In this document: positions 32,663-40,022 of the stretch, one piece after another
Layout: every line of letters begins with the position of its first letter
Numbering within the stretch: the stretch's first letter is position 1
Source: an uncultured Butyricicoccus sp.
GTDB lineage: Bacteria; Bacillota; Clostridia; Oscillospirales; Butyricicoccaceae
Length of the DNA stretch: 44,147 nt
Direction: 5' to 3'
Assembly (NCBI GenBank): GCA_910584935.1
Contig: CAJUDU010000017.1
Location: forward strand, 1 to 44,147
Program-made: the position numbers and the translations under genes
Notes under the pieces: generated by a model
Database searches by the model: none
What the model saw: the letters and a program-made list of their open reading frames with translations, nothing else
What the model was told of the DNA's origin: nothing

Positions 32663-33562
32663 TTATTGTGTATTTTTTGCCTGCACAAGCGCTGCTAACA
32701 GCGCATCGCGGATTTCAGGTTCCCTGCCATCATAATTGATACCACCCAAATGGATATCAGGTTTTGTCCTGCCATGGAAGTCACTGCCGCCAGTCAGCAG
32801 CAAACTATGTTTTTCTGCCAATGCTTTATAAAATACGGTTGCTTCTTCATTGTGATAACTGCTAAATACTTCAATCCCATCCAGCGGCAGGGACAACACC
32901 TTTTCCGCAAGTTTTTCATTCATACCGATATTTGCGCCCGGATGCGCCAGCACCGCAAGCCCCTTTGCCGCATGGATTGTCATAACGGCTTGCGCCGCAG
33001 GGATATATTCCACTGGCACGTGTGCCGGTTTTCCGGGCGCGCAAAGCGCCCAATAAAAGTTCACCAGCGGGCGTTTTGACAATTTCCCATCAAGCAGCGG
33101 ATGGATTAGCGGATGTGTCCAATTTTCCTGGTTTGCAAGCACAGATTCCGCAATGCTTTCGGGTGTCACCACACCATTATGGGCTTTTGCTGTCACTGCA
33201 TCCTGGTCAAAACAAATGCCAAGCCGTGATACGGCATCCATCTGACGCTGTGAAACTTGCTGCATCATTTGCAGGACAGATGCTTCAATTTCTACAAATG
33301 CCGGGTTTGCAGTATCAATCCCATAACCCAATATGTGCAAATGCAAGCCATCCAACATACAATCAAGCTCAACCCCAGAAATCGCCCGCACGCCAAGCTG
33401 TGCGCTGCGCCACATAAACTCATTGACGCCAGCAACCGAATTATGGTCGGTCAGTGCTGCCAATTCAAGTCTTTCCTGACGGCACAATTCTGCCAGCCCT
33501 CGTGGGGATATTTCTCCATCTAAGCTGACAGCAGAATGTAAATGCAAATCAAGCCATGACAT
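32663..33562 (-). CDS. PHP domain metal-dependent phosphoesterase
   Basis: A 299-residue PHP protein. Motif I is DLHLHS with SLDG (residues 4-14), motif II ALTDHNS, then GVELDC, LHILGY, an inserted segment and the late AVLAHPG and GGSDFHGR motifs that complete the three-metal site. It resembles the TrpH/RNase AM and cyclic 2',3'- or 3',5'-nucleotide phosphatase group; the substrate is open. Its ATG overlaps the TGA of the HAD gene, with GGGAGGG eight bases upstream. Presence in a PTS operon suggests dephosphorylation linked to the imported sugar, but this is inference. Confidence 0.88.
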   Translation of the reverse strand: MSWLDLHLHSAVSLDGEISPRGLAELCRQERLELAALTDHNSVAGVNEFMWRSAQLGVRAISGVELDCMLDGLHLHILGYGIDTANPAFVEIEASVLQMMQQVSQRQMDAVSRLGICFDQDAVTAKAHNGVVTPESIAESVLANQENWTHPLIHPLLDGKLSKRPLVNFYWALCAPGKPAHVPVEYIPAAQAVMTIHAAKGLAVLAHPGANIGMNEKLAEKVLSLPLDGIEVFSSYHNEEATVFYKALAEKHSLLLTGGSDFHGRTKPDIHLGGINYDGREPEIRDALLAALVQAKNTQ

Positions 33563-34392
33563 CAATTGTTCCCTCCCCATTCGGGTGAAAGCCTGCCTGT
33601 GAACCCTTTATAAATTGCTTTGGCTACACCAGCATGGTCATTTGTATCAGTATGGTATGCTGCTGCCTGCCATGCCGCAGGGGAGGAATTGCCCATTGCT
33701 ACACCAAACCCCGCTGCCCGCAGCATGGAAGCATCCACATCCTGGTCACCAAGTGCCATGACCTGTGACGGCGTGATGCCAAGCTGCCTGCATAGGATGC
33801 CCATTGCTTGTGCTTTGTCTGCACCTTGCGGCATAATTTCCAGATAAGTATCTTTGGAACGCAAAAGCTGGATTCCCTGCTGATGCGCTTCCAACGCCTT
33901 ATACAGGCAGTCCAGCTGCGCTGGCTGCCCCATGCACAGCAGTTTATGTGCGCCATGACTGCCCCATGTATGAATGATATCGCCCAAATTGGCACACATC
34001 GGCGTTAACCCTGTGATTTGGCTTTCCTGTGCGCTCCATTTATCACAGCAGCCAATATACCAGCTAGAACCACGATATATGCTTAAATGGATATGCTTGG
34101 CAGCACATTCCTGCACCAGCAGTGCTGCTGCCTGCACTGGGACACGCGCATCACAAAGTCGTTCCCCTTGGTATTCCAGCAGTCCACCTCCAAAACAAGC
34201 AATTGGCCCTTGAATGCCCAGTGCCTGCTGAATAGAAACTGTTGCGCCAGGCGGTCTTGCAGTCATCAAGCAAATGTCTGCACCCTGTTTTTCTGCCCAT
34301 AAAACTGCCGCCCGGTTTTCGGGCGGCAGTTGGTGGCAGGAATCCAGAAGCGTACCATCAATATCAATGCAAATCAATCGGATATCCTGCAT
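33562..34392 (-). CDS. Cof-type HAD family phosphatase
   Basis: A 276-residue HAD phosphatase of subclass IIB. Motif I ICIDIDGTLLDS (nucleophile Asp9), motif II MTARPP, motif III lysine in DKAQAM, motif IV ALGDQDVDASML, then GVAMGNSSPAAW. Members usually remove phosphate from sugar phosphates or cofactors. It lies between the PTS genes and the PHP gene and overlaps the latter, so it probably acts on a phosphosugar produced by this PTS. AGGAGA lies upstream of the ATG. Confidence 0.92.
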   Translation of the reverse strand: MQDIRLICIDIDGTLLDSCHQLPPENRAAVLWAEKQGADICLMTARPPGATVSIQQALGIQGPIACFGGGLLEYQGERLCDARVPVQAAALLVQECAAKHIHLSIYRGSSWYIGCCDKWSAQESQITGLTPMCANLGDIIHTWGSHGAHKLLCMGQPAQLDCLYKALEAHQQGIQLLRSKDTYLEIMPQGADKAQAMGILCRQLGITPSQVMALGDQDVDASMLRAAGFGVAMGNSSPAAWQAAAYHTDTNDHAGVAKAIYKGFTGRLSPEWGGNN

Positions 34393-34466
34393 TCTTTTTT
34401 ATCTCCTCGTATCATAAGTTTTTGGATTTCAGTATCAGCGGGCTAATAGCTTTTACGAGGCGCTTG

Positions 34467-34796
34467 TTATGCCGTTGGCTTACAAAAAGCAGGCTTTTCT
34501 TTTGCCTGTGCGGCGCGTAAAAGCTGTTCCACATTCCGGCGCCCATTACGGATGCCCAGCCCGATAACCGCTGCGCAAAGGATACCAAGTATCATTATCA
34601 GCATACCTGCTATGCCAAGAACCAACCGTGTCCTGCCGCCGGTCAGCCCCCACCATGCCAGCACCACCCCACAGGAAGATGCAACCATTGCATTGCGCTG
34701 CCAGGCACGGAGCTGTTTTAATGCGCCCTGCTGTAAACGGGCCTCTTCGAGAAGCGCTGCCGCATTCAAATGTTTTTTGTTCTTTGCCATTATCAT
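34467..34796 (-). CDS. Small two-helix membrane protein in the PTS operon
   Basis: A 109-residue protein of unknown family: a basic and Ala/Leu-rich N-terminal amphipathic region (about 1-32), two hydrophobic segments (about 36-52 and 57-82) and a charged, possibly coiled C-terminal tail. It starts 23 bases after the IID stop (a second ATG at 34790 is possible) and lies 74 bases before the HAD gene, so it is within the operon. A role in stabilising or localising the PTS permease is conceivable; nothing in the sequence proves it. Confidence 0.6.
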   Translation of the reverse strand: MIMAKNKKHLNAAALLEEARLQQGALKQLRAWQRNAMVASSCGVVLAWWGLTGGRTRLVLGIAGMLIMILGILCAAVIGLGIRNGRRNVEQLLRAAQAKEKPAFCKPTA

Positions 34797-34819
34797 TGCC
34801 TGCCTTTTGTCCGAAATTT

Positions 34820-35641
34820 TTAGTATGCCAGCTGCGGGTCAAAGAATCCGAGCAGCACGCCGACAAGTGCAACAATAACCAATACCAACATGACAGTGGT
34901 CGGTGCCAATTTTCTTTTGCTCATCAGCCAATAACAGAACAAAACAACAACCATTGGCAGCAATTTAGGGAAAATCGCGTCAAATACACCTTCCTGCAAG
35001 GCGATGCCACCAGGGATTACCATTGGAGTTGTGATGGAAATCCAGCTTGCAGCAACCGCACCAATGACAATTGTGCCAAGCATAATGACAGATTCACGGA
35101 TTGCGTTGGCTTTTTCGCCAACAATCATTTCAACTGCTTTACCACCAAGCCGGTAACCTGTGTAATACAGGAAACGCATACCAAGGGTTAATACCACGTT
35201 ATAAACAACAATGTAGAAAATCGCGCCGAGTGGAGAACCGCCTGCGGACAACCCAAGCGCAATGCCCAGCAAAATCGGGATCAGTGTGCCAACGACCAGG
35301 CTGTCGCCGATGCCGGCAACCGGGCCCATCAAACCGGCACGGATACCGTTAATCATTTCGCCGTCAATTTCTTCACCATTTGCCTTTGCTTCTTCTAAAC
35401 CGGCAGTCATGCCGACAACAACTGTGCCAAGCTGCGGTTCAGTGTTGAAAAATGCTGAATAGGTCTGTAATGCTTCTTTTTGTTCTTCTTTGGTGTCATA
35501 AAGTTCCTCTACCAGCGGCAGCATTGCACACAGATAGCCAAAGGTTTGCATATGTTCCTGAGAAAAGCAGGTCAAATGCCCATAAAACCAGTTCCGAAAG
35601 GACTTGGAAAGCGCCTTTTTGGAAAGTTTCTTTTCTGCCAT
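34820..35641 (-). CDS. PTS mannose-class permease IID subunit
   Basis: A 273-residue IID subunit of the mannose (Man) class PTS. Family landmarks are KSFRNWFYGHLTCFSQEHMQTFGYLCAMLP, FFNTEPQLGTVVVGMTAGLEE, MINGIRAGLMGPVAGIGDSLVVGTLIPI and a hydrophobic C terminus. With IIC it forms the membrane channel that moves and phosphorylates the sugar. It starts two bases after the IIC stop. Confidence 0.97.
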   Translation of the reverse strand: MAEKKLSKKALSKSFRNWFYGHLTCFSQEHMQTFGYLCAMLPLVEELYDTKEEQKEALQTYSAFFNTEPQLGTVVVGMTAGLEEAKANGEEIDGEMINGIRAGLMGPVAGIGDSLVVGTLIPILLGIALGLSAGGSPLGAIFYIVVYNVVLTLGMRFLYYTGYRLGGKAVEMIVGEKANAIRESVIMLGTIVIGAVAASWISITTPMVIPGGIALQEGVFDAIFPKLLPMVVVLFCYWLMSKRKLAPTTVMLVLVIVALVGVLLGFFDPQLAY

Positions 35642-35643
35642 GG

Positions 35644-36519
35644 TTAAATCTCCTCCTCATCGTCATCAAAATCGCCTGCGCCTGCTGCGGCTGCAACTGG
35701 TTTTTGCATCGATAACAGCTTAATGCGGTAGCTGAATATGGCAAAGAAACCACCGACAACCGAAGCGGCAATCAGGTTCAGCCCCATGCACGCTGCCAAT
35801 GTAAAACCGAATACAAACGTCAGCAAGTCAACCGGTTTTGTTGCAACCTGTTTGAGCAGGATTGCAATACCAACTGCCGGAAGCAGTGAACCTACCGTAA
35901 ACAAGGTTTTCATTGCGATGCCATCCATTGGCAGATAGGATTTCATCAAATCAACCATGGTGACGCCAACTCTGCAAATGACAAAGGTTGGGATAAAGGA
36001 ACAAAGTATATGAGAAATCCAGGGGAATACCATATCAACAAGGTAAAGTTTTTTCAGGTCGCCTTTTTCGAGCCATTTCCAGCCCATATGCTGCCAAACA
36101 AGGTTAACAGTTGCTGTGCCATAGAACAAAACGGTGCCAAGGGTGCCGACTGCGGAACCAAGCGCCACTGCCATTGCCTGCCCTTCTGTGCTTGCGGCAG
36201 AAAGCCCCATGGAATTGATCGCAACCATAGAAAGCGGAATGCCAATATAAGAAATCGCACGGACATCAGCCGAAACGGTGCCGCCAGGCGTAACCAGTGC
36301 AATATAAACAACCTGGATTGCGGCGCCAAGGTAAATACCAGTTTGGATATCGCCCATAATCGCGCCGACAACCAAGCCAGCAACTAACGGACGCCCAAGT
36401 GTATAGTTGCCAAGCACCGTGCCGCCAAGACCAGGCATTGATGCCAAACAAGCGAACAGCCCAAATAATGCAGCTTGCCATACTTGAATTTCCATAAAAA
36501 TTTTCACCAAGCCTTTCAT
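35644..36519 (-). CDS. PTS mannose-class permease IIC subunit
   Basis: A 291-residue IIC subunit: IQVWQAALFGLFACLASMPGLGGTVLGNYTLGRPLVAGLVVG, GDIQTGIYLGAAIQVVYIALVTPGGTVSADVRAISYIGIPLS. It ends with an acidic tail (DFDDDEEEI). Together with IID it is the sugar-translocating part. The start is uncertain: ATG at 36519 has no clear ribosome site, while ATG at 36495, matching the usual N terminus MEIQVWQA, has GGTG ten bases upstream. A 164-base gap with a strong hairpin separates it from IIB. Confidence 0.95.
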   Translation of the reverse strand: MKGLVKIFMEIQVWQAALFGLFACLASMPGLGGTVLGNYTLGRPLVAGLVVGAIMGDIQTGIYLGAAIQVVYIALVTPGGTVSADVRAISYIGIPLSMVAINSMGLSAASTEGQAMAVALGSAVGTLGTVLFYGTATVNLVWQHMGWKWLEKGDLKKLYLVDMVFPWISHILCSFIPTFVICRVGVTMVDLMKSYLPMDGIAMKTLFTVGSLLPAVGIAILLKQVATKPVDLLTFVFGFTLAACMGLNLIAASVVGGFFAIFSYRIKLLSMQKPVAAAAGAGDFDDDEEEI

Positions 36520-36556
36520 TTTATCATGTGAAAACGCGGGTTATTTGTTATCTTTC

Positions 36557-36592
36557 GCCATGCCCTGTAAAGGTTTTTTTGCAGGGCATGGC
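36557..36592 (-). repeat. Intercistronic inverted repeat between IIB and IIC
   Basis: GCCATGCCCTG (36557-36567) and CAGGGCATGGC (36582-36592) are perfect 11-bp arms around a 14-base T-rich/A-rich loop. On the mRNA (minus strand) there is no T-run after the stem, so it is more likely a processing or stability element than a terminator. Confidence 0.75.
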
Positions 36593-36683
36593 AGGATATG
36601 AGAGTAAATCTAGCGGGAGGTTCCGCTGGAGAGGTGACGTGTGACAACACCTGGCAGGGTTTACTGCAAGATGCACAAAACGG

Positions 36684-37178
36684 TTAATAACCAAACTGGC
36701 TGCGGAATTTTTTCCAGTTGCCAATGGCGGATTCCTTGATGAGTGCAAACTCAACTTCAAACCCTTTTTGCATAATGGCTTCCAATGCGTCCGCTTCTTC
36801 CTGTGTAATAGATTGGTTATTGCCTAGTTTGGTTGCGTTGGGACGGTCATTACATGGACCAATAATCACTGTTTTGACTGCGCCAGGATCAAAGCCATCA
36901 TCCACCAGGATCTTTTTCATGGTAATTGGGTCTTTGGTAATCAGGAAATAACGGTCTTTGCTTGCAATGACTTTACCACATTTTGCGCGCCATTCATCAA
37001 GTGTCCAGACAAAGGTTTTTTTGTCGCTTGCGTTTTTATACGCCGCTTTCAGCACAGGGGTTTGTGCTGCTTTGTCATTGACGGCAATTAAACCGTCACA
37101 AGGATATTCCAGTGCCCAACGGGTGCAAGTCTGCCCATGGATCATACGGTCGTCTACGCGGATAAATGAGATTGCCAT
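36684..37178 (-). CDS. PTS mannose-class IIB subunit
   Basis: A 164-residue cytoplasmic IIB subunit. RVDDRMIHGQTCTRW carries the phospho-accepting His14; further family sequence is GLIAVNDKAA and FLITKDP. It passes phosphate from IIA to the sugar during transport. AGGAGG lies upstream of the ATG. It is a separate gene, not fused to IIA as in E. coli ManX. Confidence 0.96.
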   Translation of the reverse strand: MAISFIRVDDRMIHGQTCTRWALEYPCDGLIAVNDKAAQTPVLKAAYKNASDKKTFVWTLDEWRAKCGKVIASKDRYFLITKDPITMKKILVDDGFDPGAVKTVIIGPCNDRPNATKLGNNQSITQEEADALEAIMQKGFEVEFALIKESAIGNWKKFRSQFGY

Positions 37179-37216
37179 AATTTTTTCCTCCTATTGTTTT
37201 GTTTATTTTGTGATGA

Positions 37217-37642
37217 TTATATATCGTCCTCAGCATCGCCGCCGAGGTCAAATACTTTGATCTGTTCGCGCGCACTCGCAATGATTTCTTCTGCGACTTG
37301 TGCAAGCGGGTCATCTGTATCAGCGAATGCCGCGCCAAGTGCCAACGGCAGATTCATGCCGCCGATTGCAATGGTATGTGATAAAAGCCCCTTTTCTTCC
37401 AGTACAGAAACCGCAGTGGTCAATGGCGAACCACCGATAATATCTGCAAGCAACAGGATTTCATCTTGTGGTGCAATGCCTTTGATGAGTTCTGTAAAGT
37501 TTTGACGGAATGTGTCAACATCCATACCATCAAGCAGGCTGGTGGAAAGGATATCCTCACGGTCGGTGCCTGCCATCATGCCTGCCGCGTTGTGCAGCCC
37601 AGGAGCAAATGTGCCATGGCTGACCAAAATGTAATACCTCAT
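37217..37642 (-). CDS. PTS mannose-class IIA subunit
   Basis: A 141-residue IIA subunit with the phospho-accepting His9 in YYILVSHGTFAPGLHNAAGMM, and DEILLLADIIGGSPLTTAVSVL. It receives phosphate from HPr and passes it to IIB. It is the first gene of the operon, followed after 38 bases by IIB. An 8-bp-arm inverted repeat covering the likely -10 lies 20 bases upstream, pointing to control by the adjacent ROK repressor. Confidence 0.95.
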   Translation of the reverse strand: MRYYILVSHGTFAPGLHNAAGMMAGTDREDILSTSLLDGMDVDTFRQNFTELIKGIAPQDEILLLADIIGGSPLTTAVSVLEEKGLLSHTIAIGGMNLPLALGAAFADTDDPLAQVAEEIIASAREQIKVFDLGGDAEDDI

Positions 37643-37661
37643 ATTCTCTGTTCCCCTTTCG

Positions 37662-37688
37662 AATTTGTTGATATGATTTTAACAAATT
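37662..37688. promoter_or_regulatory. Probable ROK repressor operator over the PTS promoter
   Basis: AATTTGTT (37662-37669) and AACAAATT (37681-37688) are perfect inverted arms around 11 bases. The layout resembles XylR/NagC-type ROK operators (TTTGTT...AACAAA). On the minus strand TAAAAT (37681-37676) inside it is the likely -10. A weaker GTCAC/GTGAC repeat at 37714-37732 lies upstream. Confidence 0.6.
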
Positions 37689-37784
37689 TAACGTCATGGC
37701 GAATCTGTATTTTGTCACTGATGTCATGTGACGCATTTCGGTTTCTTTTTGACAAATGTAAATTGTTTTGTAGAAAACATATAA

Positions 37785-37831
37785 AAAAACCCCTGTCTTC
37801 TTGTGCATCTTACAAAAAGACAGGGGTTTTC
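37785..37831 (-). terminator. Terminator of the ROK repressor gene
   Basis: ACCCCTGTCTT pairs perfectly with AAGACAGGGGT around an 11-base loop; on the minus strand it is followed by seven T. It isolates the repressor transcript from the PTS operon. Confidence 0.9.
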
Positions 37832-37874
37832 AATACAAAAAGAAATATGATATGGCGAAATTTACTCCAATCAA

Positions 37875-38996
37875 TTAAACAGAATCCAAAAACGAACGAA
37901 TAAATGGAATTGCTGCCCCAATTGCAATCGTGTTATCTTCCTGCACACCTAAGCGCAGGAAGTTTTCATATTCCGGAAAAGCGGTTCTAGCCTGAACCGC
38001 CGCAAACAGGTGATTTAAATCATCTTGTGTTAAATAAGGTGCAATATGCCCTCCCAGCACAATAATGCTGTCCATAACCATATGGATATTGTTTAATGCA
38101 ATCGCAAGCCATGACAGATAGGCTAGCCATCGTTCAGAACATACTGTATCTCCCTTTCGCAATAATTGGAAGAAATCCATCAAAGATTCCCCTTTATGCA
38201 GAAGGGCGTTTGCTGAGCAATAGCACTCTACACAACCCTGCTTTCCACAATAGCATTGACGTCCACCTTCTACTAATGTCATATGTTCAAAGGTACCAGT
38301 ACGTCCAGTGCGTCCCCGCTGAATTTTACTGTCTGAAATAATTGCGCCGCCCAAGTGTTCCCCTAGCGATAGATAGATAGAATTTGTCAGTTCTGGATGT
38401 CGCCATAACTCCAATTCAGCAGCACATTCAGCGTCGTGTACAAAACGTACCGGATAGGGAAGCAGTGCTGACAACGGACGGATGGTCAGTCCAGTACAAT
38501 CCAGGATCTTCCCATAAAGCATCTCCTGTCCATCTTCGGAAACTAACCCTTGCATCCCAATTCCAACCCCAAGCACTGCGCTGTCTGGAATCCCGATAGA
38601 TTTCAAAAGATCCTGAATCATACGGCTTAGCGCGGTGAAATAGGTGTCTTTCTGGGAAAATTCCAAAGAAAGCTCTCTTTTTTTTTGTATTTCGCCATAT
38701 AAATTGATCACAACAGCAGAAATATGGTCTGGCAATACCTCAACGCCAACCGCTGTCCGGTATCCTGGTCTTATGCTGTAAGCAGTTGCTTTTCGCCCAA
38801 TACCAGAGGCCAACTGTCCCTGTTTTTCAATCAGCCCTTCCGCTTCCAGTGTGGATAAGTGCTGTGTCGCAGTAGGCAGACTCATCTCTAAAGAAGATGC
38901 AATTTTAGACTTTGAAACACGCTTTTCCTGATAGATGAAACGATAAACATCAGAATAGTTCTTTTTACGGATGTCATTCATTGAGATTTTTTCCAT
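37875..38996 (-). CDS. ROK family transcriptional repressor (NagC/XylR type)
   Basis: A 373-residue regulator. Residues 1-75 are a winged helix (VSKSKIASSLEMSLPTATQHLSTLEAEGLIEKQG). The rest is a ROK sugar-binding domain with the zinc motif CYCGKQGCVECYCS and the fold VGVGIGMQGLVS; the ATP-binding loop of true kinases is degenerate. It lies between the PTS operon (same strand, downstream) and the divergent polyol operon, so it may control one or both. A minus-strand promoter TTGCTT (39062-39057), 17 bases, TATACT (39039-39034) is visible. Confidence 0.93.
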   Translation of the reverse strand: MEKISMNDIRKKNYSDVYRFIYQEKRVSKSKIASSLEMSLPTATQHLSTLEAEGLIEKQGQLASGIGRKATAYSIRPGYRTAVGVEVLPDHISAVVINLYGEIQKKRELSLEFSQKDTYFTALSRMIQDLLKSIGIPDSAVLGVGIGMQGLVSEDGQEMLYGKILDCTGLTIRPLSALLPYPVRFVHDAECAAELELWRHPELTNSIYLSLGEHLGGAIISDSKIQRGRTGRTGTFEHMTLVEGGRQCYCGKQGCVECYCSANALLHKGESLMDFFQLLRKGDTVCSERWLAYLSWLAIALNNIHMVMDSIIVLGGHIAPYLTQDDLNHLFAAVQARTAFPEYENFLRLGVQEDNTIAIGAAIPFIRSFLDSV

Positions 38997-39183
38997 GCCA
39001 CCCTACCTTTCTATTAATGTATTTTACAAAACGAGTATAGCTTATTTGCTTAAAAAAAGCAACAATCGCTTACAGGCTTTTGCAGCAATCAATTGGAATT
39101 ATGCGGTTTGCACAAAAAATGTGCATATATTTAGTCGTTCTGCGAATTGCAAAATGAATCGAGTTGATTTATTATGTAAGTAT

Positions 39184-39208
39184 ATTATATAAAATCATTT
39201 TATATAAT
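39184..39208. promoter_or_regulatory. 25-bp perfect palindrome in the polyol operon promoter
   Basis: Arms ATTATATAAAA and TTTTATATAAT flank TCA, 27 bases before the SDR start. It overlaps a probable -10 (TATAAA, 39188-39193, with TTGATT at 39164-39169 and an 18-base spacer), so it is probably an operator; an mRNA hairpin is the alternative. Confidence 0.6.
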
Positions 39209-39235
39209 GAATTAAGAAAAAAGGAGGAATATACG

Positions 39236-40012
39236 ATGGGAATCATCGAAAAAATGAAGCTGGACGGTAAAAAGGGGTTTATTACTGGCGCGGCCCGCGG
39301 CATTGGCAAATGTACTGCCACCGCCTTTGCTGAGGCTGGTGCAGATGTGGCGATTGTAGATATGGACTTGGAAACAGCGCAGGCTATCGCACAGGAAATC
39401 GCTCAAGCCACCGGCCGCAAGGTTATTGCTTTGCAGTGTGATGTTACTGACGAAGCCCAAGTGCAGGTGATGGTGGATGAGGTGGTGAAACAGTTGGGCG
39501 GGCTGAACTTCTGCCACGCAAATGCTGGTATCTGCATCAATGCAGCGGCGGATGAAATGACTTATGCCCAATGGAAAAAGAATATTGATGTGAACCTTAA
39601 CAGCGTCTTTTTAACCGATGTTCTCGCAGGCAAGTATATGCTTGCACATGGCGGCGGCTCTATTATCAATACGGCTTCCATGTCCGCTCATATCGTCAAT
39701 GTTCCTCAGCCGCAATGTGCTTATAACGCCTCTAAGGCTGGTGTTATCCAGTTAACCAAATCCTTAGCCATAGAGTGGGCGAAACGGGGCGTTCGGGTCA
39801 ACAGCATCAGCCCTGGATATATTGGTACCGACCTGACCTTGTCTTCCGAAACACTCAAGCCTTTCATTGCGCAATGGAATGCCATGGCTCCCATGGGTCG
39901 TCTGGGCAAACCAGAGGAACTAGCATCCATCTGTGTATATCTGGCAGGGGACACCAGCAGCTTTACCACTGGTGCTGACTTTGTTTTGGACGGCGCGTTT
40001 ACCTGCTTCTAA
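39236..40012 (+). CDS. Short-chain dehydrogenase/reductase, polyol dehydrogenase-like
   Basis: A 258-residue classical SDR: TGAARGIGKCTA for nucleotide binding, Asp42 in VDMD at the end of beta-2 (favours NAD), HANAG, catalytic Ser150, Tyr163 and Lys167 (YNASK), and RVNSISPGYIGTDLT. The closest style is sorbitol/arabitol/mannitol 2-dehydrogenase. It is followed after ten bases by an FGGY kinase, so it probably oxidises a polyol to the ketose that the kinase then phosphorylates. AAGGAGG lies upstream of the ATG. Confidence 0.9.
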   Translation: MGIIEKMKLDGKKGFITGAARGIGKCTATAFAEAGADVAIVDMDLETAQAIAQEIAQATGRKVIALQCDVTDEAQVQVMVDEVVKQLGGLNFCHANAGICINAAADEMTYAQWKKNIDVNLNSVFLTDVLAGKYMLAHGGGSIINTASMSAHIVNVPQPQCAYNASKAGVIQLTKSLAIEWAKRGVRVNSISPGYIGTDLTLSSETLKPFIAQWNAMAPMGRLGKPEELASICVYLAGDTSSFTTGADFVLDGAFTCF

Positions 40013-40022
40013 GGAGGGCACC

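Noticed and set aside
36525..36540. TGAAAACGCGGGTT as a catabolite-control (cre) site
   Set aside because: It departs from the cre consensus at several fixed positions and lies inside the operon between IIB and IIC.
37875..38996. The ROK protein as a glucokinase
   Set aside because: It has an N-terminal winged helix and a degenerate ATP loop, which mark a repressor.
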